Source: Pomacea canaliculata (Eukaryota; Mollusca; Gastropoda; Architaenioglossa; Ampullariidae). From it: a stretch of 64,000 nt of DNA. A program made the position numbers and the translations under genes. Of this stretch, positions 33,101 through 44,350 are shown piece by piece (positions within the stretch are counted from its first letter, which is position 1; each line of letters begins with the position of its first letter). The DNA is taken from assembly GCF_003073045.1 (NCBI RefSeq), contig NC_037590.1, positions 24,764,449 to 24,828,448 of the forward strand, read 5' to 3'. The notes under the pieces are model-generated. The model made no database searches, was not told the DNA's origin, and worked only from the letters and a program-made list of their open reading frames with translations.

Positions 33101-35059
33101 ACTTAAGCTGAGCATTTATGTAGGCTGTCACATCAGTGAAATGTAGTAGAAGATATGCATTATGAATAAGTAGAGGCAGAGAAAATATAGAGAAAGGGAA
33201 GGAAAAAATAATACAGAAAGACCCAAAGTGAGCTGAAGTGAGAAGATTGGATATGGAGAGTAGCTACAATACAGAATGATAATAATGCAGTCAGTGTAAG
33301 TGTGGAAGAGAGAAACACATTGGTTCCAAAAAAAAATTTGATTTAAGTATGATGGCACGTTAAGTGATACACTAGAGAGGGGAAGCAGCTGGCGAAGTTG
33401 TATAAAACACTGGCACCTGAACCTTCGTGCTGCGGATTTCATATTCATGTGGCACAGCAAACAGTCCCCAGTCCATCTAGCTGTTGGCAGTGGGTAGATG
33501 ACTCCATAAAAGGTTGGGGAAGGTTAGGTGGTGAGTAAGATGGGCTTTGCCCTCACAAAAAAGCTAGCCTCTCAAAACTGTGGTCTCTTACACCTTGCTC
33601 CCAAACAATCAAAAGGTTATGAAATATTGAAGTATCTTTCAGGATGCCACTGTAGCTGCTTCTAGTAGTGTTAAATTCTGGATGCAGAAATTGAAAATTG
33701 AAGAAATGTTTTCATTTTTTACAATCCCTTGCTCTTTCTATTCATTGTTAAGCTTTTAAATGTCTTGTTATCTTAAAACTGGTTTTTCATATTACTGTTT
33801 TTTTTTTTTTTTGACCAGCATGATGTCTATATTTTGGAGGTCCGACAAGAAAACGGTAAGCTGCCTAAATTACAATACGGACAATAGCACAAGTCTCTAC
33901 CCCATCAAAATGGCCTTTTAGTTGTAGAACTAAGAACAAAATCATGTGTATTTGTTTCCCTGAGAGCTGATTTTTTTTCACATGCTGAACCCAAATATAT
34001 TTGGCAAGGTATTTACACTCTGTTAATGTTTCAATGAGGCACTATTCCCACCAGATCCCAATTCCTGTCAGTACTAGGAGGGCTTTGTCATTGTTCATTT
34101 CTTGAAGCCATGGCCAAAAAGTTTTATATTTTGTAAGGTACAGTTTATTAGAGTGAGTCTGCTTTGTTGATATTGTAAGAGGATGACAATGCCAGTGCAA
34201 ATGGCAACAATCAGACCAGCAGGGGAAGTTATTCTGCAGTCGTGGGTCTACTTCTGGCTCATACAGAAAAACAAACAAGCACATTAAATCTTTTTTAAAA
34301 AAAAAAAATAAGTGCCTTCCAAAATTTAGCATAATCAATTTTCAGCATATATTTTTGACTTTTCCCTAACCTTTCTTTGATTTTAAATAAATTTATTCAA
34401 ATTCTGACTTTTCCAAGAAGTGGAACATTTTTTGAAATAGACTGACTTTTCAGGTTTTTCTTGACCCTGTTTAAACAATGCAGGCTTGAAGCGGCAGCCA
34501 GTAAAGCCCGTAGAGGATGGGTGTAGCATGGTCTACTTAATGCTTGTGAAAGAGCAGTATTCTTTTGAGCACTCTGGTTTGTCCAATGGGTGGTAAGAGA
34601 GATCAACAAGTAAAGAGTTGCAGCAATTTAGCCAGGACAACACAAAAGCAGATAAGAGCTTTTTGATGGCAGACTGACAGGATAGGTTGGATGTGAGTGA
34701 TCCTACCTAGCTCAATAAGATGGACCTGCATAGGTGTGAGATTCATGAGACGATGTGTCAGTAATGACACCAATAATAATGATGTGTTGGTCATGACACT
34801 TGTCACTCAGTTGATTTAGAATGTGGATCCTCTAAATAAAGATAAGGCTATAGAGTATGTTTATGTTTGTTTGTTGATAAGTCTATAAACCAAATGTGTG
34901 AGTGTGTACTCATGTGTGCATGCATGTATTATGTGTATAGTTAAGACTACATTTTTTTCTGTAGGGTACGGTGCTCGCTGGGTGGCTGATGGCTCAAGTT
35001 TTCGAGGATTTCTGGAGCCACAAATGGAAGGAGGCCATGATGTTGGATGGAGACATTAG
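27193..35059 (+). CDS. Unrecognised conserved-looking protein, 278 aa, 9 exons
   Basis: Exons 27193-27309, 27502-27626, 29536-29601, 30397-30502, 30713-30828, 31245-31333, 32813-32898, 33819-33855 and 34965-35059; every phase agrees and all junctions are GT-AG. The start has a good context (caccATG). The N-terminal half is helical and leucine-rich (EKVPNAIAKEMLKIV; GLESLWQMWTAEEIKFRVRE); the C-terminal half is full of W, H, G and R in a pattern that must be constrained: GARALSKHYHRDHSTSWWG, then ATWINIHWLPHDVYILEVRQ, then GYGARWVADGSSFRGFLEPQ and a GGHDVGWRH end. No signal peptide or membrane helix. Exon 1 also has an in-phase alternative donor at 27232, which would drop 26 residues. I do not know the family and assign no function. 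Poly(A) signal candidate AATAAA at 36134-36139. Confidence 0.85.
28940..29115. repeat. Possible fossil interspersed repeat in intron 2
   Basis: The sequence (GAAGGGGTTAAATCACAGAAG, AGAGCGAAAGCATTAAG, GGATAAGAGGGTCTCA) has the look of a diverged non-coding repeat. There is no second copy in the window, so the boundaries are guesses. Confidence 0.2.
32490..32557. repeat. Two-copy 34-base tandem repeat
   Basis: TTTCAGTAGAGTATCAGGCT... and TTTCAGTAAAGTGTCAGTCT... each run on into CTGCTGTAACTACA; exact period 34. Lies in an intron of the 27193-35059 gene. Confidence 0.8.
33420..33605. repeat. Possible SINE-like repeat in intron 7
   Basis: Contains blocks AGTCCCCAGTCCATCTAGCT, GGGTAGATGACTC, AAAAGGTTGGGGAAGGTTAG and TAAGATGGGCTTTGCCCTCA, the kind of sequence that recurs in invertebrate short interspersed repeats. 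Single copy in this window, so support is weak. Confidence 0.25.
34470..34830. repeat. Possible fossil interspersed repeat in intron 8
   Basis: Carries AAGCGGCAGCCAGTAAAGCC, GGATGGGTGTAGCATGG and GCAGCAATTTAGCCAGGACA, phrases typical of a dispersed animal repeat in which an AGCCAGT block is followed by an ATGGGTGT block. A CAGCCAGTGCAATGTC block at about 47850 may be a related fragment. Confidence 0.3.
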
Positions 35060-36991
35060 TTCCACTGTTTACCTTAGAACCTAATATTGTTATGTAGTCC
35101 AAGGCACACAGGATTAGAAAATATTTTAGAAAGATTTGAAGTGACTTCATTCAGTAAGTGACAATGTTTCATTAAAAATAAGCAAACCATAGATGTAACA
35201 GACTTATTTATGTTATGCTCTATGTAGTACTTTACAGAATCCAGTGTAGTTACAGAATGCAACTACATACAATGGTTTATCATGAATATTTCACAAATTT
35301 ATAGGTATAGGAATTTTCTGTGTGTACTGTGAGCATGGATGGACAAAGGAGGTCATGTCTAATTGTCAGATACTTCAACATTTTGGTTTTTGCTGCAGGA
35401 GTCAAGGAGGAAGAAATATAAAAAATGTGTGTGTGTGTGTGCACTCATTAGGGTGCATGTTGGCATACATGTGTATCTGATTTTTTTTTTTTTTTTTTGC
35501 ATCATTGGAGAAGTTTAAAAAGGGCAGCTTGGAAACTGAAACATTATACATTTACTATGTACCACTGCATTCATGCAAATTCTCATGTCTTCAGCTTATG
35601 CAGATTATAGTTAGATGTATTTAATTGGCCAGTGAGTATTGTGAATTTGTTCCTGGTGTCAGATGAGCATAAAAATGGGAAGTGTGGAAACTGACATTGT
35701 ATACTGCTAATAGCCTTGCAGTTTAGCGGAACTAGATATTCATGCAGGTTAGGGCAATTTGAAAAAAACAATGTGTGCTGAAAAGATCATTTTTTAGAAT
35801 GTTAGCATGGTGTTTTAATTTTCCGTCCTTTTTTAGCAATCATCACTCTAAAGATGCAATTTTGTGTCAGCAAATGACTGTCAAGGACACTCTACACCTT
35901 TAGTAATGTAGGTTTTGGGTGTATCAGTGCAATTGAACTATTGAATAGCTCATTCAATGTGTCCATGCAATTGAGCTATAGAGCTATATTCACATTTGCG
36001 ACTCTGAACTGTAATGGAAGAGTTAGACACACTAGATTAGTAGCCTGATTATAGACATGGCAGATTTAGTACTTTTCCTTGTAAGTGTTCTATTAAGGTG
36101 CAGGTTGTGGATAATCTATGCATTTTAATGTTAAATAAAAGATTCTTGAGGAGAAATATGGATACAAAGTAATATTTTGTAAAAATGCAATAATTTATAA
36201 TGTTTATAAATAAAAAAAGTGTTTTAATATTTGTTTTTTTTTTGTTTAGAATAGTTTTCCTGTATTCACTGCTGATTTTTTACAAAGAGGTTTACAATCT
36301 CTTGCATGCAAAAACACAAAGTTGATGATATTGCGCAACACCTTTTAATACGCACAGTAAATCATTGATATAGGGTAAGAAACGATGAAAACCTCTAGCT
36401 TGATGCTAGGAGGACATTTTTCATATTCAGTCAAAAAGTGCAGGCATAAATGCTTGTATTATGCAGATCACATGCAAACTGATGTGAGTTCAAACAAATT
36501 ATGAGCTAGTAAAATAAGTAATTTAAAGTAAAATTAACAGTAGAGCATCCTTAAATTGGTATCTTGTAAGGGCAGGTAGTGTGAACGAGTGCCTAAATAA
36601 TATCATCCACCCACATTCTTCACATTGGAAGAAAAAACATCTTTTAGATTACCTCTTTCATTGATGTACATGCTTGCTTTGCTAGGTGAATAACCAAGAA
36701 CTATTAAGCAGAGTATTACAGAAGTCTACAGCGAGAACAAAAATACACTTTTTCGCCATTTCGTTTCGTGTCCTTCTTCATGCATCCATGCTTGTCTTCC
36801 CCTACGCCAGGAGAGCTACTTGTTGTCACAAGTCAATATCTGCACAAAATGTATACTCAATAGTTTACCCCCTGCCAGATGATTTGAATCAGCGGTGACT
36901 GAAGGCTTCAACTGCAAGTGTCGGCACACGCCATGAGGTGACAGCCGGCGTTGACAAAACACGTTAACTGGCGTCCCTGACGGTCATTCTT
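35060..36991. other. 3' UTR of the 9-exon gene, then intergenic; no further gene seen
   Basis: Includes a TG run at about 35427-35441, a T-run near 35481, and AATAAA at 36134-36139. The first kilobase may be 3' UTR. No coding exon. Confidence 0.35.
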
Positions 36992-37138
36992 GCAGCATGC
37001 TAGTTTGTAAAAATGAACATTTGTAACTAACTGCTAGGTAGCAGCATGCTAGCTTATAAAATGAACATTTGTAACTAACTGCTAGGTAGCAGTATGCTAA
37101 CTTGTAAAAATGAACATTTGTAACTAACTGCTAGGTAA
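36992..37138. repeat. Three-copy tandem repeat, unit 48-49 bases
   Basis: Copies start at 36992, 37041 and 37089. The unit begins GCAGCATGCTAGTTTGTAAA and ends ACTGCTAGGTA. Copy 2 is one A shorter. Nearly identical, so recent. Confidence 0.9.
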
Positions 37139-38390
37139 CTGCATGCAACTGCTGCGACTGCGCACGTGAAGCCTGGCGTCTGGAAGCGGCAGTAGCCTCA
37201 CAGCACCGCCCACTCGATGTCAAATCTGGTTACTGAAGGCTGTAAATACAAACAGCTTGTTGGAGACCTTTACACCTATAGCGTTTCTGACTTATATTTA
37301 TTCAAAATTCATTCAAACGGTGAGCACGAGGACTAGCAAGTGCACGACGTACAGGAAGCAAGTCAGAAAATCTTCCCACAAGAAACGAGGGCTGGAATGC
37401 CGGAGAAAGTTACAAAGTCAACGTGAAGTGGGGTAAATTTGTGAATGACAAGTATAATGAAGTGTGCCGCGGTGTAGAGTGTGACATTTAAACAGCGCAG
37501 ACAAAATGTCATCTGCATGTACATCAAGTAACCTTCATTAATAGATACAACTGGCTGATAATTTAGTAACCTTTATTAATTTCTGTGTCCAGGACCTCAC
37601 AAAAATCTAAGGGGACCATCAAGAAAACTTTTCTTCACTTTGGCAAATATTTACGATTCTGCAAAATGCAGGATCATGTAATACGTGAATTTTTCTAGTA
37701 TTAGTCGTGACAAGCCACTGCAGCCCACCTCCAGCCTGTACTGTGACTGGCTTTTTAAAAAACACAACAGAGAAATGCTAATATAATTAGTGTTTTCCCC
37801 GAAACGCGTTTTCCTTTCAGATCGGTTACACTTAAAATTGAACACTCATTGTGCTAAGTGTTCTCTGTCGACATAAATTTCTATTTTTTTTTTTTTTTAA
37901 CCATTCGAACCAATTTGATCAAATATAGAATACTCTTCTTTTGGATTTTATCCAAACGATGGTTTATTGATGGCGCTACCCGACCACTGCATAATACAAT
38001 ATTTAATTTACAACAAACTTCACAGCTGTTTGTTTTCACGGGAGGTAGCTTGCACTGGTAACATCGAAAAGAGCTCACTAAAGTAATATTGTCTACATCT
38101 TTGCAAGGAGAATAAAGTGTAAATGATATAAAAAGCTTTGAAACGACAGAAATTACAGAAAATCTTCAATGCGTTTTTTATCAACTGTAAAAATGTTGAC
38201 TATCGCAGTTTATCGTACGGTAAGAATCATCGAACGATGCAATGACGAATGTACATTTAATAAGCAGAAACAAGGCGAAGGTCAGTGCAACTGAGTATTA
38301 GCTAGTGTGTGTTTCCTGTCACGAGGGCAGTTGGTCTCCTAGGTAGTTGAAACACCTGGTCAACCGGTCTTGACTCAAAAACAAAGCAAG
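37139..38390. other. Intergenic; no gene seen
   Basis: Chance open frames only; no exon with paired splice signals. Confidence 0.35.
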
Positions 38391-38409
38391 ATGAGCCTCT
38401 CTAACAGCG
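38391..38409 (+). CDS. Candidate first coding exon (MSLSNS) with strong donor
   Basis: AAGATGAGCCTCTCTAACAG runs into a GGTGAGT donor at 38410. The start-codon context (A at -3) and the donor both fit consensus. Only six and one third codons, so nothing can be said about the product, and I could not find the following exon. It may equally be chance. Confidence 0.2.
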
Positions 38410-40455
38410 GTGAGTTTGTACGTAGGTATACACGGGATGTGTTAGTGTCTGTGACCTGGCAATAACCCATCTCAGGGTTGTATCTCCTTCACGTGCTGTT
38501 CGTTGCATCCAGTAGCCACAAGCATTTCTAAGACTTTCCATTGATAGAACTTCAACCAGAATTTAAACCAGAAGTTAGGTACCTGTAGGTTTCTATTGTA
38601 TTTGAAAAGGTCAACATGGTTTCCCTCTTCGAACACCTTCATTTCTTCATTAGCCGTATCCCAAATTGTTCAGCAGGAAAATCATTTTGTCTGAGATACT
38701 CCGACATGGAAGAAAACTATCGCGTGCCATATAACCAGCGCTTAGAAAAAAAATGTTGGTTAAATAAACTTTCTTGCCGTTGCCATGAGAGCAGGAGCTA
38801 CTGTTCTTATGTGGAAGTAAGAGATTCTGTAAAACAAAAAATGCGAGATATACGATAAATTATCAGTTACAGGAAGACAAACTTCAGCCATCTTCTTCAG
38901 TGGTTGGAGTGGGTCAGCTGACCCCCTGACCTACGTCAATCGGAGCTACGAAAGTACGTTTTAAATTAGCATGGCGGTCCATGTGAAACGCATCTTCGGG
39001 TCGTTCTATCAGCATGCTTAAAGAACGTGTTTAAAGCCGAGTTTACAGCCTGTCTACCCACATTGTGAGATGATGTATGGTCATCGACATCATAACGGAA
39101 GTCTACAAGGTACAGGGATTTCGAACTGATCTCTGATGTATTGTCCACAGCATCGAAACAGTTCTACGGCGACTCACTGAAGCATTCTAGGTACATCATC
39201 GTGGACTTCAAAACTGTAAAACTGTCTTAAGAAATGTGAAGCAAATCAGTCGGACTGGAAACAAGACAGGACACCGAAGGTCAGTTGTGTACGCACTGCG
39301 CATGACAGCTTTCGGGAAATGAAAAGAGGGAAGCGTGTATCAAAAACAGACGAACACGCGGCACTGAACATTTTATGACAACATTGCACCCAGATGTTCG
39401 GCTGACAACGCAGATTAAAATAACCAGATAAGACACTTCACAGCAGAAGAGTCCATTTACTCAGTCGAGTACAACACAGAACATCAACAAGGTCGTCAAC
39501 TTGTATCAAACGTACGAGGAAGACGCCGTCTGGTAGATAAAAGTGAAAAACATGTTCTCGTGGCGACACGAGCTGAAACCAGACTAAACATATTGGGTGA
39601 ACCATGTGACACAGGCATGATGCGAAACCATCATAAACCTCGGTAAACATATTGGGTGAACCATGTGAAACCGCCATATACTTCGGGGAACATGCGAAGG
39701 ACGTGAAGCCGACATAAACCTCGGTCCACCCCGACAAAGTTACACATCACTCACACGAACTTGGTCACGCAAGGCACTCAAAAGCAGTTAAAAGAAATGA
39801 AGTGGAAACCATTCCTGTACTATCTACAGGGACCATGAAAGAGGAGAAATAAAGTGGTTTGTCACAAGACTAAAACAGCTTTAGGACTTGGGTGAGTTCG
39901 AGACCTTTTATTTTTTGTTCCTAAAACCCGACTTACCGTGTCTGAAAGAGGAAGAGAAAGAAATCCAGAGGACCAGAACAAAAGACTGATCGGATGGATT
40001 AAGTATTCTGTCGGAAAAAAATAAATAATATTTCTCGGGGAAATAGAAAGTAGAGAAAGTGTGTTCATTAACTGTATCTGTCTGTTTTCCCTCTAATATC
40101 TACATCACTTGCGCTCGAGCGCAAATGCACACCCGCATGCATACAAACACATTGAGAAACAGGTTGTCGTAAAAAATATAAATATATATATGTATATTTT
40201 AAAGTGACTGCACATTTTTCGCAAGGTGTGCACAGCAGTAGTAGTCAGTGAAACAGCAACAGATTCAGGCCGAGTATTGAAGAGTAGCTGCAGGTGATGG
40301 ATGGGGATGGGGATGGGACTGAGGGAGGTAAAGAGAGAGAGGAGGGAGGCAGGCAAGCAATAGAGATCGATCTCTTCTCAGCTTCCTTCTAAAGTGCAGT
40401 TTGATGTTTGCCGATTGTTCCGAAGCAAAGAAGATAATTGATATCGATTTACGAA
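38410..40455. other. Intergenic or intronic; one tandem repeat
   Basis: Apart from the repeat at 39585-39724 and AT/CA tracts near 40170-40200 there is nothing I can name. Confidence 0.3.
39585..39724. repeat. Diverged tandem repeat, period about 59
   Basis: TAAACATATTGGGTGAACCA (followed by TGTGA) occurs at 39585 and 39644, and CATAAACCTCGG closes both the first unit and the second, longer unit. Confidence 0.75.
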
Positions 40456-40713
40456 ATGCCATTAAAAGTAACTTCATCGGGGACTTCACAACATGCAAGA
40501 AACATCATTAACGAGTGTCTTAATCACAGCTGGCTACAGTTAAAGACGCCAAACAAAAGTAAGAAGGAAAAGTATTTAAAATATGCGGTCACAGGCATCG
40601 TCACTAATAACATAGAACTGAAAGACTCTGGATTTAAAAAAAAGGTTACTACACTGATTAATTTCCTTGCGTCCAACAGCAGTTCGAAGAAAACGAGGGT
40701 AGAAACCACGTGA
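40456..40713 (+). CDS. Small open frame, 85 aa, uncertain
   Basis: ATG at 40456 in a fair context (acgaaATGCC). The product is lysine- and serine-rich, with SKKEKYLKYAVTGIVTNNIE and a leucine-containing segment KKKVTTLINFLASNSSS before a stop at 40711-40713. It reads like protein, but a longer cysteine-containing frame overlaps on the other strand (40576-41046) and neither has splice sites or a recognised domain. Could be a single-exon gene, an exon, or chance. Confidence 0.25.
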   Translation: MPLKVTSSGTSQHARNIINECLNHSWLQLKTPNKSKKEKYLKYAVTGIVTNNIELKDSGFKKKVTTLINFLASNSSSKKTRVETT

Positions 40714-43700
40714 CATATTTGTCATTGTGCGATTGGCTGAGTCGCTACGCTTGTAACAAATATGTGTAAGGATGAATAATTCATAACATACAACTTCCGG
40801 TTTGAAGTGGCGTGAATGTCTTGCACAATATACATTACAGATAACATTACATAAATGATAAATTGTTTCGCAATTATTAGTTTTTTTTAAAATAAATGTA
40901 CACGACACATAACTGGCGACAAACGGGATGTAGGGGAAGGAAGAAACTTCTGCCCATTGAAAACAATGATCACAGTAATAAAAAACATTATTTTTTGTTA
41001 AAGTGCATCCACAACAAAGTCTAGAAACAGCCCAGCTGGTTGACACAGTGTCAATGAAGTGGTGATCGCAACAAGATGTCTGACAACAGAAGCATTTTCA
41101 ATACTTTTGTTCACATTAAGAAAAAAAAGCGTGGAATATGATAATAATTACAGATATCAGAACACAACGAACAGCTTGCACGCGTCTTGCTGACAGAAAT
41201 ACGTTGTTTCTGGGAAATACTCTGTCCGTGTCTTACATCGCAAGATACACACAAAGTTGCCCAGTATTTTCAGTTACATCTTTTGGAATCATGTTGCCGG
41301 GCTTGTTGTGCCAGCGGTTTTCGAAACATGCGGTAATTTTGTTTGAAAGTCCCATTGTCACTGCGGCTGAGGCTGATGTACTCTGATAACCTGACTATGA
41401 CAGTCATATTGGCGCTGTCAGTGACACGGCAGTTGAACCTCACAACGTGTCAGTCTTTCAGGGTGCTACCACGTGACATACGAAGTGGCTCTTGGTATGG
41501 TCGTCTTGCAACAGACAACTGGACCTTCATCACAGAGGTCACGACCTGTGGAGGTGTGCGTGTCCTGTGTTATACGCAAGCTTGGCCCACTCAGGCTCCC
41601 GGACACCAGCAAGTGCCCTCTCCTTCTGGACCACAGCAATTGAAACACGTGACTGTGCCCTCCGCCGCTCCCCATCCCATGATGCCAAATGCTCCTGACA
41701 GCCTCTCCGCCGGCGGAGAAAGCCAAAAACACAAAACCCAATAATTGTCTCCCTTGTATTCTCTCAGCCATCTTTTTTCACGAACGGTTCACATTTTCCG
41801 TTTAAAAAGTTTTCTTTCTTGTCTCCATCAACAGTGAAATAAAAATCCCGTAGAAACGTGGGAATTTTTTTCTTCTTCTTCTTTCTTCGCCGAAGTGAAA
41901 TTTCCTTGATACATTAATTCATCGTGCGGTGGGTTAGCATTCAGTCCGATGCAATTCAGTTTTGTATAAACATCACCCTAACATTCCCGCCACCCCCATG
42001 TTTCTCAAAAACACTTTTTATAAGTTTTATAGACCCCAACAAGAGATTTAACAAAAAAAGAAATTAAGTATAGGAGTACATCACTGAAAATGAATTTGTC
42101 AAAACGAGTAACATCCAAAGTAAGCAGCTGTGTAGGTTTCGAATGTTTCATCTTGCAAAGACTTAAAGGTGGACCCGTGCCAGCATCAGCAAGTTTCTAC
42201 ATTACAGCTAGTGTAGACTGTCTTACAAACAAGCACCGATCATACGATGAGCCGGGCGCCATTTAAAGAAACAAACAATCAAACATAAACAAGGAGCAGA
42301 ACGCCCGCACATTAAGATGAAGGTGAGCTAGAAGTTGAGAGAAGTGCTCGTATAAGAAGCAGTTGAAATGTACGCGCACACATTTACATACAAATTGAAA
42401 TAGAAAAACATTTACAACTTGACACATATCAACATGACCACTTCTACGCACATGCACATTTTAAAAACAAGTGTTTGTGGCAATGACCCTGCACAATGCT
42501 CACAAAGCAGGACAGAGGCGATGCTCCAAGAGGACGTCATGAGGTTGGAAGGAAAACCAAGAGTCAGTCGACCGTGGCGGCTGTGCCTCGAGTGACATGC
42601 TGTACTTTTCTCACACGTGATGTCACACCATTTCTCAGAGCAATATTTCATGCAGTTCCAGACCAGTACTCCATCTACAAGGTGACAAAGCTCCCCATGT
42701 CAAGGGACCACTACAAGCGATTGACGATCAGAAATTCGTACGTAGACTGAAATTTCCTTGAAGTGCAAAGGAAGAAATAAATTTGATAAGTTTCAACGAC
42801 AGTCCTTGCAAATACAGCAACAAGACCTAGCTAGGCTTGTCTAGCAGTGATTCCTAGCCAACGTGCCTAGCTCTATCTTGCAATGCATTGAAGTATGTCG
42901 CGGAAGCAGCATGGCGATCTGAGTTTCCCAAGTTTGGCCAAGTAAGGTGCGGGCAGGCAGGTGACAGGAACAAAATTTGTAAAGCAGCAGAGAAGACTCC
43001 ACAGTTGTCATAGTTACTTTACACGTGGCATCTGTCCAAAGGCGTGTGATACCGTTGCCAGCTTCGTGTGCAGTTTCTATTGGCCAGCGAGAAGACCTGT
43101 CGCGATGACGTCACTTCCGCCTAATCTGCTAGAGTGAGTAACAGCGGCGAGAGAGCTGGCCAGGTACGTGCGTGACACTGTATACGACCGGAAGCTATTG
43201 ATTGTGAGGATCAACCACTCTCGTCTCCACAACTTACTGTCACGCCAGACACAAGCCACGTCCTCCCGTCATGCATCAGGTGTCGCTGTCATCGACTATT
43301 GAAGGAAGTAGGATTGATAGGGCAATGCGTGTTGGGGCTTGCGATGACAATTACACATCTCCGCCTACATTCTCGTGAAAACTCTGCCTACTCTACCCTA
43401 CGTACCATCGTTACTGCTACTGGCAGACTACCGCCAACCATAGGCTCCTCATCACAGTGCTACGTCATCTCCCCATTATCGACTCTTGTTCACAAGAGGG
43501 AAAGAAAAAGGCACAATTGCGTTGAGATTGTCTCTCCTTGCCATCAAAGTTTCTATGAAATTGTGATTTAAAAATTTTTATAATACTTTCTACACTCTTA
43601 TTTTCTAGACACTAGAAATGTTTTTCTGGTATCACTGACAAACCAAAATTACTACGTCTCAGAATTTTCTTGAAAGAAGATAATGTAACGTCTGTAGCTA

Positions 43701-44350
43701 AATATATTGTTTACTCAATACGCTGCTGTTGTTTACACAACTCACACGGTATTTGGTGCTAAGCTAGACCCCAGAAAGGAGCATAACCTAATGGTTTTGA
43801 GTCATTATCACTTCCAGTCGCTGTAGATAATAAGCCGATGGCCGTGGCGATGTAACCGTGGGCCTGAAGAAAAGATCCTCCCCACAGCGTGTGCACGGTC
43901 ATGTTCATCGTGTCCCACATCTAGTGGATCATCGCCTGTCATCGCTTCTTCCCGCCCGTCAGTTTTGAATCGTCAGCAGCGGGAAGTAATGTCGTGATTA
44001 GATGACACGTTCGTCTGCTGGTTGTAAATAGGAAAACAGAACGTTCTCCGCAAAAGGAAATGACATCGCAGCTGAGGAATAATGGGATGGCAAGAGGTCG
44101 CCCAGCTCCGTCGTGCATCACCGCCGCCAGATGGCGTTAGCTGCCCAGCAGTCGTATTACTCTGCCGTATGTTATCAAAAGGCCACACGAGTTGAGCGAG
44201 TCAGTAGGACTGGGAGTACAGAAGTAGAATGTGCTGGAAAAGAAGAAGGAATGGCAAAAAGGGGGAGTATTTTGTGACACCGAGTTCTTGCTTGTAACAA
44301 AACGACGGGAGCGAAAAAAAAAAAATGGTTAGCGCTGTGCACAGCGTCTC
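40714..44350. other. Intergenic; possible promoter near 43040-43160
   Basis: No exon I can support. A P/Q-rich plus-strand frame at about 41585-41744 and several short frames lack splice evidence. See the separate entry for the CRE/CCAAT/ETS cluster. Confidence 0.3.
43060..43160. promoter_or_regulatory. Promoter-like motif cluster (CCAAT, CRE, ETS)
   Basis: Within about 100 bases: an inverted CCAAT box (CTATTGGCCA, about 43077), a perfect CRE TGACGTCA (43106-43113) running directly into an ETS-type ACTTCCGC, and a donor-like GAGTGAGT at about 43132. The G+C is higher than in the flanks. It looks like a housekeeping-type promoter, but no coding exon can be attached to it on either side. Confidence 0.35.

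Noticed and set aside
41466..41771. Opposing open frames: a P/Q-rich plus-strand tail and a minus-strand G/H-rich frame
   Set aside because: Neither has an acceptor and upstream exon in phase; codon bias is similar on both strands.
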